From: Armatimonadota bacterium | GTDB lineage: Bacteria > Armatimonadota > HRBIN16 | Assembly (NCBI GenBank): GCA_026003195.1 | Contig: BPGU01000002.1 | Span: forward strand, 806,001 to 870,000 | Direction of reading: 5' to 3' | DNA: 64,000 nt | Shown here: one piece after another, positions 8,183 through 17,682 of the stretch | How positions within the stretch are numbered: position 1 is the stretch's first letter | How the letters are laid out: each line of letters begins with the position of its first letter | Position numbers and translations under genes: made by a program | The notes under the pieces: model-generated | Database searches by the model: none | What the model saw: the letters and a program-made list of their open reading frames with translations, nothing else | Told to the model about the DNA's origin: nothing

Positions 8183-10150
8183 TTACGCTCCCCAGAAGCT
8201 GTAGGTGGGCAGGTCGGTCAGCAGACCCAGCAGGCTCCAGATGCTGCCCACGATGAACTCGCCCAACATCAAGCCCAGGAAGAAGGGTTCCAGTCGGCGG
8301 TAGGTGCGCAGGGAGCCGTAGTGCAGCACCAGCCACTTGACCAGCCACGCGATGAACAGGGGTAACCACACCAGATTCATGCTCCACGAGCCGGAGATGG
8401 CGAAGCCAATGGGATGGAAGGGGAACCACAGCAGCTTCAGGCGCAGAAACATCAGCAGGGAGCAAATGCCGAAGCCGATCGCCATCGCCCAGTTCGCCTG
8501 CGGGTTGGGTTTGCTAGGGCTAGCAATCCAGGTGGCCAGGCGGTTGTACGCCTCGTTGCCGAACCAGATGCCCTGAAAGAACTTGCTCGCTGTGCCCAGC
8601 TGGTAGCCCAGATGCACGAACGCCCAGAAGGAGGATAACCCGCCTACCAGCACCGCTAACATCAGCGCCGCCGCCATCCGCCGCTGTGAGGCGTTCGCCG
8701 AACCCGCGATGCGCTGGCTCTCGATCACAATGGGAGCGGGATGACTGCGGTAGGCACGATTGAACCAGTAGAAGAAGTTCAACACCGCCAGACTGCGCCC
8801 GTCTAACGCCCCCGTGCCGAAGGCGCGGGTAATCACATGGTCGGGACCAGAGAAGTGCAGGTCATGCACGGGGGGACCGAGCTCCGCCCGCATGCGCATC
8901 ACCGCTAACGTGAGCGCGAAGTAAATCGCCACCGCCAGTACCGCCCACACGGGCGACATGCCGTAATACCACAGGAAGCCCACCAGAAACGCCAGTCCCG
9001 CGATCAGCCCGAGGAGCGTGGAGCGGTAGGACATCGCCTCGCCGCTGTCGGAGAGTTCGCCTGTGCCGTGCCATGCCTTTTGCCAGACTGCCTTCAGGTA
9101 GCCTCTTGCCGTCCACGTAAGGAACACCAGTATCGCCATGTAGCCGCCGAACGCCTGCTCGCGGATGAAGGGGAAATCGGGAATGGTATCCCACGCCATG
9201 GCGTTGGAGACCACCAGCTCCGCCTTCCAGAAGATATAGAAGAACCAGCAGGAGAACACCAGGTCCAGCGGCAGCAGATAGCCCAGCCCGATGACGAACG
9301 GGTAGAAGGAGTAAGGCGTCCAGCCGATGGCGTTCCAGGGCTTCTGGGTGATGTAGGGGAGCAGGTCCTGATGCTTCCCGTTGATGGCGGGCAACGAGGG
9401 TATCATGTAGTTCAAGCCGTTCAACACGTTTATCCCGCCCGCCAGCAGGATACCTGCCCACAGCAAGCCGTTGCGCCAGAAGGGGGCACGCTCGTCGGTC
9501 ATCTGCAGGGGCAGGATGACGATGGGAAAGGTGAGGCGTTCCCGCTCCACCCACAGCTTGCGTAACAGGTTGCTGAGGCACAGCATCACAAACAGCAGCG
9601 CGAAGATAAACACCATCCAGCGCAGCACGGGCGGCAGCCATGCCCGCAGGTGTTCCCAGCGGTACAGGGTGTCGTTGCCCTGATAGTATCCGCGCAGGGC
9701 GTCTAAGTCGGTCACCATCAGCTCGCGCGGAAGGTATTTGCCGAAGGTGTTCAGCCAGCCGTTGGAGTCGTTGCTGAACTGGAAGGGATGCCCCATCATC
9801 TGCACGAGCACGGGTATCATGTCCAGTCCTGCCAGCGCAGAACCGACACAGAGCATAGAATAAACGGTGAGCAGTTCGGCACGGTTCAGCGCAATGCGCG
9901 GCAGCCACCGTCTCAACGGCGCATTGACCACCAGCAACACCACCAGTAAGAACACACAGTTCGCGAAGATAGAGATAGTCGTGGGATAGGGACCGGTGCG
10001 CACCTTCTCCATGTACACGACCCAGTAGTTGTTGGGCACGATCAGCACCAGCCCCAGCATCACCGTCCACCAGCGGATGGGAAGCATGGCTGGCTGGGTG
10101 CTGGTCACCATTTCGGCAGGGGCAGGTTTTTCCTGTAAGGCGATGCGCAT
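8183..10150 (-). CDS. Large polytopic membrane protein, DUF6785/DUF6784 type
   Basis: About 655 residues from the ATG at 10150; an upstream in-frame start at 10231 is possible, and no strong ribosome-binding site decides between them. More than ten hydrophobic helices are visible, with Trp- and Pro-rich loops. The length and pattern match the DUF6785 proteins common in Armatimonadota and Planctomycetes, whose function is unknown (family call from memory of the pattern). It is last in a same-strand cluster behind lacI, a prepilin and a small membrane protein, which suggests joint expression under the LacI-type regulator. Confidence 0.7.
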   Translation of the reverse strand: MRIALQEKPAPAEMVTSTQPAMLPIRWWTVMLGLVLIVPNNYWVVYMEKVRTGPYPTTISIFANCVFLLVVLLVVNAPLRRWLPRIALNRAELLTVYSMLCVGSALAGLDMIPVLVQMMGHPFQFSNDSNGWLNTFGKYLPRELMVTDLDALRGYYQGNDTLYRWEHLRAWLPPVLRWMVFIFALLFVMLCLSNLLRKLWVERERLTFPIVILPLQMTDERAPFWRNGLLWAGILLAGGINVLNGLNYMIPSLPAINGKHQDLLPYITQKPWNAIGWTPYSFYPFVIGLGYLLPLDLVFSCWFFYIFWKAELVVSNAMAWDTIPDFPFIREQAFGGYMAILVFLTWTARGYLKAVWQKAWHGTGELSDSGEAMSYRSTLLGLIAGLAFLVGFLWYYGMSPVWAVLAVAIYFALTLAVMRMRAELGPPVHDLHFSGPDHVITRAFGTGALDGRSLAVLNFFYWFNRAYRSHPAPIVIESQRIAGSANASQRRMAAALMLAVLVGGLSSFWAFVHLGYQLGTASKFFQGIWFGNEAYNRLATWIASPSKPNPQANWAMAIGFGICSLLMFLRLKLLWFPFHPIGFAISGSWSMNLVWLPLFIAWLVKWLVLHYGSLRTYRRLEPFFLGLMLGEFIVGSIWSLLGLLTDLPTYSFWGA

Positions 10151-10273
10151 AGAAGCCCCAAAGTACTCTCGGTTGGAGAGGGCACGCTCCGCCTCACCCA
10201 CAGGGCGCGACGGAGCGCATCCTTCCCACACCGATTCGGTCAGCTGCAGGCTTTAGCCTGTGCACCCGCCGGG

Positions 10274-10492
10274 TCAGCGAGGAGACGGAGCGGGTGGAGC
10301 ACCCGCTCCCACACCGCCAGGCATCATCAGGTTGGATGGCGGCTGCAGGGGACGAGCAGGTGGTTTGTTGCGCTCGGAGAGAGCACTGCCGCCAGAGAGG
10401 TACCAGTAGGCTCCCACCACCAGCGCCAGAACCACCACTACAACGATGACCGCCGTCACCAGTGAGATTTCGCGTTTGAGAGGCGATGCCAT
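10274..10492 (-). CDS. Small single-pass membrane protein with proline-rich tail
   Basis: 72 residues from the ATG at 10492, which lies 3 bp past the prepilin stop with AGGGGAT upstream. One hydrophobic helix (TAVIVVVVVLALVVGAYW, ~residues 11-28) is followed by a Pro/Gly/Ala-rich tail. The family is not recognised. Its position directly behind a prepilin gene suggests a role with that secreted or pilin-like protein, but this is inference only. Confidence 0.65.
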   Translation of the reverse strand: MASPLKREISLVTAVIVVVVVLALVVGAYWYLSGGSALSERNKPPARPLQPPSNLMMPGGVGAGAPPAPSPR

Positions 10493-10494
10493 CG

Positions 10495-11223
10495 CTAATC
10501 CCCTGCCTGCACTGTCCACTGCCCCCATCGGGTGGACGCCTTGCGGTAGTACTTGGCATGTCCATCGCCGTGCGTCGCATTGAAGCCGTCAAAGTGGCGA
10601 TAGACGATGGTCGGTGGTCCCCACCAGACGTCCTGATGGTTCCATATCGGGTCGGCGTCGCAGTCCGCCCACGTTTCGGGCCACGAGCCGTCCATGAGCA
10701 GGATGGTGCTGGCTGGTTCGTCCACCGCGCCGTCGGACAGGTAGTGCTTGAAGCCGAATTTCGACCATGTCCAGTCCGAGCGAGGGTCGGTGCAGGGCCA
10801 TGCCCAGATGCTGTTCCACTTGTAGCTGAAGTAGTAGCGCCCGTTGCCCGGCTCGTCCCAGCCGCAAGTGCCCGGAACGTCCATCGTAGAAGGCGCGGCG
10901 AAGGTCGTGTACTCCCTGCCGGAGGGGCACACTTTCAGCTGGCGGTTTTTGACGTAAGGCATGTGCAGGTCGGGGAACCAGACCAGCACGTTGCAGTCAC
11001 CCCACGCTCCCTCGTAGATGAACGGTCCGGAGTAGGTCTCGTCGTAATCCTGCTTGTACATCTGGATGGCGAGACCGAACTGCTTCATGTTGGATAGACA
11101 GCTCGCCGCACGCGCTCGCTCACGCGCCTGGGCGAACACGGGGAACAGGATTGCCGCCAGTATCGCGATAATCGCGATCACGACGAGCAACTCGATGAGA
11201 GTGAAACCGGTTGACTTGCGCAT
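10495..11223 (-). CDS. Prepilin-type protein (DUF1559-like, type II/IV pseudopilin N-terminus)
   Basis: 242 residues. The N-terminus carries a classic prepilin peptidase site ([19 protein letters not shown]) followed by [17 protein letters not shown], typical of the large DUF1559/H-x9-DG-like pseudopilins. The C-terminal part has several Trp and four or more Cys ([16 protein letters not shown]). The start is the ATG at 11223, which has AGGAGG 11 nt upstream lying within the lacI stop region, so translation is probably coupled to lacI. These proteins are exported and processed by a prepilin peptidase; their role is mostly unknown. Confidence 0.9.
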   Translation of the reverse strand: MRKSTGFTLIELLVVIAIIAILAAILFPVFAQARERARAASCLSNMKQFGLAIQMYKQDYDETYSGPFIYEGAWGDCNVLVWFPDLHMPYVKNRQLKVCPSGREYTTFAAPSTMDVPGTCGWDEPGNGRYYFSYKWNSIWAWPCTDPRSDWTWSKFGFKHYLSDGAVDEPASTILLMDGSWPETWADCDADPIWNHQDVWWGPPTIVYRHFDGFNATHGDGHAKYYRKASTRWGQWTVQAGD

Positions 11224-11227
11224 GGGG

Positions 11228-12271
11228 TCAGATACCTCCTGTGTGAGATGTGGTTGGATGATGCAAAGGCGGTGCGACCGTGGCGCGCTGCACCAGCGAA
11301 GTATGTACCGTACGGTGTAACTCAACAGGTTCCCTTCGCTCCAGCATCGCCAGCAACATCTCCACCGCCGATTTGCCCAGCTGCTCATAATCCACACGCA
11401 CCGTAGTCAACGGTGGGTCGGTGAACTGTGCGAGCGGCACATCGTCATGCGCCACTACCGAAACGTCCTTCGGGATACACAATCCTGCTTCGCGTATCGC
11501 CTGCATCGCACCTATCGCCAGCACATCGGTTCGCACGAATATCGCTGTGGGGCGAGGAGAGCTCGTCACCAGCTTGCACGCTGCCTGTGCGCCGTCGTCG
11601 GGCGTGCGCCCCGCGTAAAGCACCAGTTCCGGTGGGATACGTCCGCCCCGGCTCTCTATCTCTTTGCGCAGCATGGACAGCACAGGGTCCGGCTCGATAC
11701 TGCCGATATACCCTATCCGGCAGTGCCCCAGCGAACACAACAGATCCGCCACCTGCGCGATACCCCGCGACAGGTCCAGAGTCACGCACCCTACCCCCTG
11801 CAGAGGCGGCGGCGGATGGTGCACAATCACCACGCAGAAGGTTTTCTGGGCGGTGAGCTTGCGCAGCCAGTCCACCGGCACATCGGGGTCACCGACCACA
11901 ATCGCGCCGTCTACCGCCCGTGAACGCGCCCAGCGCCGTAGCAGGCTCTCCTGTTCGTCTGAAACTCCAACGGGGTTCAGCAACAGCGTATAGCCGTGCT
12001 CGGATAGCACATGCTGGATTCCTCGTGCCAGCGCAATCAAGAACATATCCGACAGGACCTCTGTGCGTCCCAGGTACTCCAGCCCGATGGTACGGCTCCG
12101 TCGGTGCGCCAGGCTCTGGGCGTGCAGGTTGGGTGTGAAGCCCAGCTCCTCCATGCGTTGTAGCACCATCTGGCGCGTCTGCGGGCTGATGCGTCCCCTC
12201 CCATGGATCGCTCGCGAGACGGTCGCGCTGGACACTCCGATCTTGCGTGCAAACTCCTCAATGGTCATCAT
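11228..12271 (-). CDS. LacI-family transcriptional regulator
   Basis: 347 residues: N-terminal helix-turn-helix with the LacI signature ([21 protein letters not shown], ~residues 3-24), hinge helix, then a periplasmic-binding-protein-like sensor domain. Such regulators bind a palindromic operator and respond to a sugar or nucleotide. The gene heads the cluster with a prepilin, a small membrane protein and the DUF6785-type protein. An operator-like palindrome lies between its promoter and start codon, so it probably represses itself and the genes behind it. Confidence 0.93.
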   Translation of the reverse strand: MMTIEEFARKIGVSSATVSRAIHGRGRISPQTRQMVLQRMEELGFTPNLHAQSLAHRRSRTIGLEYLGRTEVLSDMFLIALARGIQHVLSEHGYTLLLNPVGVSDEQESLLRRWARSRAVDGAIVVGDPDVPVDWLRKLTAQKTFCVVIVHHPPPPLQGVGCVTLDLSRGIAQVADLLCSLGHCRIGYIGSIEPDPVLSMLRKEIESRGGRIPPELVLYAGRTPDDGAQAACKLVTSSPRPTAIFVRTDVLAIGAMQAIREAGLCIPKDVSVVAHDDVPLAQFTDPPLTTVRVDYEQLGKSAVEMLLAMLERREPVELHRTVHTSLVQRATVAPPLHHPTTSHTGGI

Positions 12272-12286
12272 TGCACTTATTGTTGT

Positions 12287-12298
12287 GTAAGCGTTTAC
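12287..12298. promoter_or_regulatory. LacI-type operator palindrome upstream of lacI
   Basis: GTAAGCG/TTTAC reads GTAAACGCTTAC on the opposite strand, close to the LacI/PurR-family consensus with a central CG. It lies 7 bp downstream of the minus-strand -10 box, over the likely transcription start, which is ideal for autorepression. Confidence 0.7.
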
Positions 12299-12304
12299 GC
12301 ATCT

Positions 12305-12333
12305 ATTATAAATACCCCCTGAAATCTTGTCAA
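12305..12333 (-). promoter_or_regulatory. Consensus promoter of the lacI-prepilin-DUF6785 cluster
   Basis: On the minus strand TTGACA (12328-12333), a 17-bp spacer and TATAAT (12305-12310) match the vegetative consensus perfectly. The operator palindrome follows immediately downstream. Confidence 0.8.
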
Positions 12334-12376
12334 GTCGTTTGGGAAGAACTTTTTGAAAAAATTTCTGAAGAAATCG

Positions 12377-14188
12377 CTAATCGGTGACGCTGGCATCGCC
12401 TCGTGCGTGAGCGTGCTGCATTCCGAAGAAGGTTTCCAGGATATGCCGGGCAATGGGAGCGGCAACCGCCCCACCGTGTCCTCCCTGCTCGACTATCACC
12501 GCCAGCGCAATACGCGGGTTATCCATCGGCGCATAACAGATGAACCACGCATGGGGCTTACGGCGCGGGGGGTCCTCGGCGGTGCCCGTTTTGCCTGCAA
12601 CGGCGATACCGGGAAGGTTTGCCGCATGCGCGGTTCCGCCGGCTCCTGCCACCGCTGCCCGCATTCCGTCGGCAATCCACCGCCAGTAGTCCGGGGGCAG
12701 GGATACCTGTTTGAGTACGGAGGGCTGCGTCTCTACGGGCGTGCCGTTCGGTGGGATAACTCGCCTGACCACAAAAGGCTTCATGATCGTGCCCCGGTTG
12801 GCTACAGCAGCAGCCACCAGAGCCATCTGCAGCGGTGTCGTCTGCACAAACCCCTGCCCGATGGAGGCGTTTACCGTATCGCCATCGTACCAGACCTCTT
12901 TGTACCGTTTCTTCTTCCATTCCGGCGTAGGGATGTTGCCCTTACTCTCGCCCACCAGGTCAATACCGGTTACCTCTCCCAAGCCGAAGGCGTGAGCCAT
13001 CTCCGCCAGAGCACCGATACCCATTCGCAGCCCCATCTGATAGAAATACACATCGCACGATGCGCCGATTGCCTTGACGAAGTCCGTTGCTCCATGCCTG
13101 CGGTGGCAGCGAAATCGCCATCGTCCCAGTTGTAATGCGCCGGGGCAATAGAAGCTGGTGTACGGCGTAATCGCCCCAGAATGCAGCCCTGCCGCCGCCG
13201 TGATAATCTTAAACGTGGAGCCGGGCGGGTAGCGGCTGCCAATCGCGCGGTTTTGCAGAGGGTGCAGCGGGTTGCCGGCTATTTCCCGCCAGACGCTCGG
13301 CTGCACTCCACGGGCAAAAGCGTTGGGGTCAAAACGAGGAAAGCTCGCCAGCAACAACACCTCGCCGGTGCGTGGGTCTAACGCCACTGCTGCTCCCACC
13401 CGGTTGCCGAAAGCCTCTTCGGCGGCACGTTGCAACCGCTTATCGATGGTGAGCATCACCGTCGCACCTTGCTCGGCGGGCACCTCTTCGATCTCACGCC
13501 GCTGGCGTCCGCGTGCGTCCACCTCCACCCACTTGCCTCCTGCCTTGCCATGCAGCCATACTTCCTGCATCCGCTCCACACCCATCTTACCCACGTATTC
13601 TCCGGGCGACACCCCGACTTCGCGCAGCGCTTGCAGCTCCTTCGCGTCCACTTCCCCCAGCATTCCCAGCAGGTGCGATGCCAGCTTCCCTTCGGGGTAC
13701 CAGCGTACCGGCTGTGGGCTGACACTCACACCGGGCAACCATAGCCGGTTCTCCTCGATGCGCGTCACTACCTCCAGAGAGACGCCCGTTGCCAGAGGAA
13801 TAGGATACAGTCGCTGGGCACGCTGTTTCGGACTGCCGACGACCTGCAGAATGTCTTCCAGTGGCATCTCCAGAATCTGGCTCAGGCGACGCAACACCGT
13901 GTCATCGTTCCCTACCTCCGCCGGGATAATGCTGACGACAAACTCCGGGCGGTTCATTGCCAGCGTGCGCCCGGCGCGATCCACAATCATTCCTCTGGGT
14001 GCAAAGAGCCGGATAAAACGTTTGCGGTTGCTCTCCGACTGCGCCAATAACTCTTCGCCCATCGCTATCTGCAGGTACCACAGACGCAGCACCAGCGCAG
14101 CGAAGCCCAGAGCTATCAGCGCCACATACAACTGGAAGTGAGGCACCTGAGGAGGTGCAGGTATCTCCACCCCGAAACGTCCACGCAT
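12377..14188 (-). CDS. mrdA: Penicillin-binding protein 2 (class B transpeptidase, elongasome)
   Basis: 603 residues from the ATG at 14188, which follows the class A PBP stop by 2 bp and has GAGAGGAG upstream. One N-terminal membrane helix, a PBP dimer domain, then a transpeptidase domain with SxxK (STFK, ~residues 324-327), SxD (SCD, ~377) and KTGTAE (~533). The YPPGSTFK and SCDVYFY surroundings are characteristic of MrdA/PBP2, which cross-links peptidoglycan during side-wall growth with RodA. It forms a two-gene operon with the class A PBP. No rodA is nearby. Confidence 0.9.
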   Translation of the reverse strand: MRGRFGVEIPAPPQVPHFQLYVALIALGFAALVLRLWYLQIAMGEELLAQSESNRKRFIRLFAPRGMIVDRAGRTLAMNRPEFVVSIIPAEVGNDDTVLRRLSQILEMPLEDILQVVGSPKQRAQRLYPIPLATGVSLEVVTRIEENRLWLPGVSVSPQPVRWYPEGKLASHLLGMLGEVDAKELQALREVGVSPGEYVGKMGVERMQEVWLHGKAGGKWVEVDARGRQRREIEEVPAEQGATVMLTIDKRLQRAAEEAFGNRVGAAVALDPRTGEVLLLASFPRFDPNAFARGVQPSVWREIAGNPLHPLQNRAIGSRYPPGSTFKIITAAAGLHSGAITPYTSFYCPGALQLGRWRFRCHRRHGATDFVKAIGASCDVYFYQMGLRMGIGALAEMAHAFGLGEVTGIDLVGESKGNIPTPEWKKKRYKEVWYDGDTVNASIGQGFVQTTPLQMALVAAAVANRGTIMKPFVVRRVIPPNGTPVETQPSVLKQVSLPPDYWRWIADGMRAAVAGAGGTAHAANLPGIAVAGKTGTAEDPPRRKPHAWFICYAPMDNPRIALAVIVEQGGHGGAVAAPIARHILETFFGMQHAHARGDASVTD

Positions 14189-14190
14189 GA

Positions 14191-16653
14191 CTACTCCTCT
14201 CCCGGGGGCGGACGGTGCAAAGGACAACGTTTCTTCGGCGCTTTGCCTGCAGGGAAGGTTCTTTCCAGCACTTCAGGACAGTAGCGCGTTGCCAACAGCA
14301 CCGAATCCGCACAAATTCGTACGTTCTCCACCGCAGGGGGCGGAGTCACCCTGGGTTCAGACAGGCGGGGTTGCACAGGAGCAGTTATCGGCGGCGGTTC
14401 GCTGACCCGGGGCTGCAACACTGCAGGTTCACCACCGGAGATATTGCCTGGAGCAGTCATTGCAGGTGGAGGCACCGGTTCCGGCGCTTGTGGGGCAGTG
14501 GTAGCGGGCGGTACGCCCTCCAACGGCGGGCTGGCGGTGCCCTCAGGGGTGGCTGGGCTGGTCGGTGGTGGAGAACCATGCAGCGTGCATCGCTGAGTAG
14601 GCTCTTCGCCACGCTGGAAAGTGTAGCGGTGCGTGTGTGGACAGGCAGGCGTAGCGATCATGCCGGTATCGTCGCACAAGGTGAGCGTGACCGTGTCTAT
14701 GCTCTCCGGTTGTTGAGGCTTCTGTGGCACGTCGCCGGGCTCCAGTTTGCGAAGCCACTCCTTCTGCAGAGGTACCGCCTTGCTCATGAACTCCTTCCAA
14801 ATAGGGGCGCACACTGTGCCTCCGAAGACACGCGGCATCGGCAGATACACCTTCTGTTTCTTGACCGGGTCTTCCACCTCGCGTGCTACCCATACGGCGG
14901 TCACCAGCTCGGGGGTGTAGCCGACGAACCAGGCGTCCCTTCCCTCATCGGTGGTGCCCGTCTTGCCTCGCGCCTCAGGGAAGTCATGCAGAACGCGATA
15001 GGCGGTTCCACCAGGCATCCGTACGGGTCCCTTCAGCAGGTCGTCCATCGTCTTCGCCGTCGATTCCGGAATCACCCCATATGTAATCTCCGGGGCGTTT
15101 TCCTGAACGATTTTGCCCTCGCTATCCCTCACCCGTACGACGGCAACAGGCTCACAGCGATTGCCCCCTGACGCAAACACGCCGTATGCCACCGCCATCT
15201 CGATGGGACGAACCGCCGACGACCCCAGCGCCAGAGAAAGGTTTGGCTCCAGAGGCGACTGGATGCCCAGCTTGCGAGCGTACTCAATCACCGTCTGCGG
15301 TCCTACCATCGCAATGGTCTTCACCGCCGGGATATTGATAGAGTACGCGATCGCCTGTCGCACGGTCACCGAGCCGTGATAGCGTCCATCTGCATTCTTG
15401 GGACGGTAGGGGCGTGGGTAGGAAGGATAGCTGACCGGCGCATCGAGGATACGCGAATCGGGGGTCAATATCCCTTTGTCAATCGCTGCGCAGTAGACGA
15501 TGGGCTTGAACGCCGAACCGGGCTGTCTCCTGCCTTGTGTAGTGGCATTGTACTGTGACTTGCTAAACTCTACCCCACCCACCATCGCCCGGATGAATCC
15601 GGTCTGGGGGTCTATGGCGATAATGGCTCCCTGCGTGGCGTTGCCTCTGCCATACTTTGCCAGTCCCTCACGCAACGCCTGTTCCGCTGCCTGTTGCATC
15701 TGCCAGTTCAGGGTGGTCTCTACCGTCAATCCCGCCTTGTAAATCTGGTCTTCGCCGTAATCCTCCATCAGCTGCTTCAGCACGTGAAACACAAAGTAAG
15801 GAGCCTTGTAACGGATGCCCTGTCTTCGCAAGGGTACCACCCGAATCGGCTCTCGCCTGGCTTCTTCATACTGCTGCTCGTTGATGAAACCTAGCGCGCG
15901 CATCCTTTCCAGCACCCTGTCCCGCCGACGCAACGCCAGGTCGGGGTTTTCATGGGGCGAATAAGCGGAGGGACGACGTATTACCCCTGCCAGCAGAGCG
16001 CACTCGGCAAGGGTGAGCCGGTTCAGCGGTTTATTGAAGTACACCCGGGCGGCTGTCTTGGCGCCGTACGCACCGCTACCGAAATACACCTCGTTGAGAT
16101 ATGTTTCCAGAATCTGCTCTTTAGTGAGGTGTTGCTCCATCTGCAGCGCGAGCAGTGCTTCTTGCAACTTGCGGTGGAAGGTCTTTTGCTGCGTCAGGAA
16201 AGCATTCCGCGCCAGCTGCATGGTAATGGTGCTACCGCCCTGCGCATATCGCCCCGCACGCAGGTTCACCCACACCGCCCGGAACACCGCTCGCGGACTG
16301 ATACCCCTGTGCTGAAAGAACTGGCTGTCTTCGATGGCTACCACCGCATCGATCAGTGGCTTAGGGAACTCCGAGAGTTTCGCCAGCTCGCGCCGTTCGT
16401 TGGTCAGGGTCGCCAGCACCACCCCGTCCTGTGAGAGAATGCGCGTGCCCACATACGGTTTGAGGTTTACAATCTGCTCACTGCTGGGCAGCAACTTCGA
16501 GACCTGCACCAGCAGCACCACCAGATACCCGCCTCCCACCACGATGGCTAGCAGCACCAGCAGTAGCAGATAGATCAGCAGGCGTTGCCACACAGGGCGG
16601 CGTCGCCTGCGTATCGGACGGGTCACCGAACGCTTTCGTGGTCTGGAACGCAT
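14191..16653 (-). CDS. Class A penicillin-binding protein 1A (bifunctional)
   Basis: 820 residues. A basic cytoplasmic N-terminus and one helix (~25-50) precede a GT51 glycosyltransferase domain with catalytic Glu in EDSQFFQHRG (~residue 108) and the QGGSTITMQLARN motif. The transpeptidase domain has SAFK (~380-383), SIN and KTGTTDEGRDAWF. The extracellular tail is Pro-rich and holds two similar Cys/His modules, one around CDDTGMIATPACPHTH...CTLH and one around CADSVLLATRYCPEV...CPLH. The enzyme polymerises and cross-links peptidoglycan. Such Cys-containing tails are known in PBP1A of other phyla. Confidence 0.93.
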   Translation of the reverse strand: MRSRPRKRSVTRPIRRRRRPVWQRLLIYLLLLVLLAIVVGGGYLVVLLVQVSKLLPSSEQIVNLKPYVGTRILSQDGVVLATLTNERRELAKLSEFPKPLIDAVVAIEDSQFFQHRGISPRAVFRAVWVNLRAGRYAQGGSTITMQLARNAFLTQQKTFHRKLQEALLALQMEQHLTKEQILETYLNEVYFGSGAYGAKTAARVYFNKPLNRLTLAECALLAGVIRRPSAYSPHENPDLALRRRDRVLERMRALGFINEQQYEEARREPIRVVPLRRQGIRYKAPYFVFHVLKQLMEDYGEDQIYKAGLTVETTLNWQMQQAAEQALREGLAKYGRGNATQGAIIAIDPQTGFIRAMVGGVEFSKSQYNATTQGRRQPGSAFKPIVYCAAIDKGILTPDSRILDAPVSYPSYPRPYRPKNADGRYHGSVTVRQAIAYSINIPAVKTIAMVGPQTVIEYARKLGIQSPLEPNLSLALGSSAVRPIEMAVAYGVFASGGNRCEPVAVVRVRDSEGKIVQENAPEITYGVIPESTAKTMDDLLKGPVRMPGGTAYRVLHDFPEARGKTGTTDEGRDAWFVGYTPELVTAVWVAREVEDPVKKQKVYLPMPRVFGGTVCAPIWKEFMSKAVPLQKEWLRKLEPGDVPQKPQQPESIDTVTLTLCDDTGMIATPACPHTHRYTFQRGEEPTQRCTLHGSPPPTSPATPEGTASPPLEGVPPATTAPQAPEPVPPPAMTAPGNISGGEPAVLQPRVSEPPPITAPVQPRLSEPRVTPPPAVENVRICADSVLLATRYCPEVLERTFPAGKAPKKRCPLHRPPPGEE

Positions 16654-16784
16654 ACTCTCTCCGTCAGTACAGGAGCAACCTTCTCCCTGTCACATTATAT
16701 CCCAATATCCTGCAGCATCAGGTATATCATCGCACAACCTGCCGGATGTTTGCAAGGCAGCGTGCTGTTTCTGACGGCGGACAC

Positions 16785-16814
16785 TTGACAACAGATACCT
16801 TTTGCCGATACAAT
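16785..16814 (+). promoter_or_regulatory. Promoter of the infC-rpmI-rplT-pheST operon
   Basis: TTGACA (16785-16790), an 18-bp spacer and TACAAT (16809-16814) lie ~45 bp before the infC start. The predicted leader is short (~38 nt), so the long L20-binding leader known from Bacillus is absent here. Confidence 0.75.
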
Positions 16815-16858
16815 TTAATGCGTTGGTTTGCGCAAAACTTGGTCTGAGGTGAGGAAAC

Positions 16859-17377
16859 ATCAGAACGGATCTGCGGATCAACGAGCGCATCCGAGCACGC
16901 GAGGTGCGCGTCGTGGACGAGAACGGCGTGCAACTGGGCATCCTGCCCACCCGCGAGGCACTGCAAATTGCGCAGGAACGCGGACTAGACCTGATCGAGG
17001 TCGCCCCTCAGGCTAACCCTCCCGTGTGTCGCATTATGGACTACGGGAAGTTCAAGTACCAGCAGGCGAAACGGGAGAAGGAAGCCCAGAAAAAGCAGCA
17101 TGTCATGGAAGTGAAAGCCATCCGGGTGCGCCCCGGAACGGACGATCACGACCTGGACTTCAAGCTGAATAATTGCATCAAGTTTCTGAAAGAGGGCGAC
17201 AAGGTGAAAATCACGGTGCTCTTCCGTAGCAGGGAGATCACCCGCCCCGAGATGGGGCAAAAGGTGATGGAGTTCTTCGCAAACGGCGCCGCCGAAGTGG
17301 GCGTTGTGGAAAAACCACCTGCTCTGGAAGGACGCACGATGACGATGGTACTGGCTCCGAAACCGAAAGGCAAGTAG
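16859..17377 (+). CDS. infC: Translation initiation factor IF-3 (ATC start codon)
   Basis: 172 residues if started at ATC 16859. The protein aligns from its first residues with known IF-3 (DLRINERIRAREVRVVDENG, then PPVCRIMDYGKFKY). IF-3 binds the 30S subunit and discriminates against non-standard start codons. Evidence for ATC: an in-frame TGA ends at 16852, GAGGTGAGG lies 5 nt upstream, and no in-frame ATG, GTG or TTG precedes the conserved INERIR segment. A rare start codon in infC (ATT in E. coli) makes IF-3 limit its own synthesis. The GTG at 16904 would delete conserved residues. Confidence 0.95.
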   Translation: MRTDLRINERIRAREVRVVDENGVQLGILPTREALQIAQERGLDLIEVAPQANPPVCRIMDYGKFKYQQAKREKEAQKKQHVMEVKAIRVRPGTDDHDLDFKLNNCIKFLKEGDKVKITVLFRSREITRPEMGQKVMEFFANGAAEVGVVEKPPALEGRTMTMVLAPKPKGK

Positions 17378-17404
17378 CGAGCAGACCGATGAAGTGAAGT
17401 CTAC

Positions 17405-17429
17405 AATGGGGGAGTATTCCCCCATTTTT
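17405..17429 (+). terminator. Intrinsic terminator or attenuator between infC and rpmI
   Basis: A perfect stem (AATGGGGGA / TTCCCCCATT) with a tiny loop runs into a T-stretch. Because rpmI and rplT follow within 35 bp, it probably attenuates rather than ends the operon, perhaps under L20 or growth-rate control (inference). Confidence 0.65.
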
Positions 17430-17461
17430 CGCGCAGCACTCTGGTAAGGAGAGGAGCAAAT

Positions 17462-17662
17462 ATGCCCAAACAGAAGATGAAAACACACAAAACGGCGGCG
17501 AAACGGTTTGCCCTTAGCGGGAAGGGCAGACTGATGTGTCTCAATGCTGCCAATAGCCACATGTTCTTGCACAAGAGTGGCTCTCGCAAACGCCGACTGG
17601 AGATCGAAAAAGAGGTCGATAAAGGCAACCGCTGGCGCATGAAGCGCTTGCTGGGAATCTAA
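17462..17662 (+). CDS. rpmI: Ribosomal protein L35
   Basis: 66 residues, the normal size, strongly basic, with the L35 signature (MPKQKMKTHKTAAKRFALSG). It is part of the 50S subunit. A GGAGAGGAG site lies just upstream. The position between infC and rplT is the standard bacterial order. Residue usage in the middle (RLMCLNAANSHMFLHK) is slightly unusual for L35 but within family variation. Confidence 0.97.
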   Translation: MPKQKMKTHKTAAKRFALSGKGRLMCLNAANSHMFLHKSGSRKRRLEIEKEVDKGNRWRMKRLLGI

Positions 17663-17682
17663 CCGAAGGGGGATAGCCAACC

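Noticed and set aside
8862-10070. Minus-strand open frame of 402 codons
   Set aside because: Shadow of the polytopic membrane protein in another frame; Arg/Ala-rich with no membrane segments.
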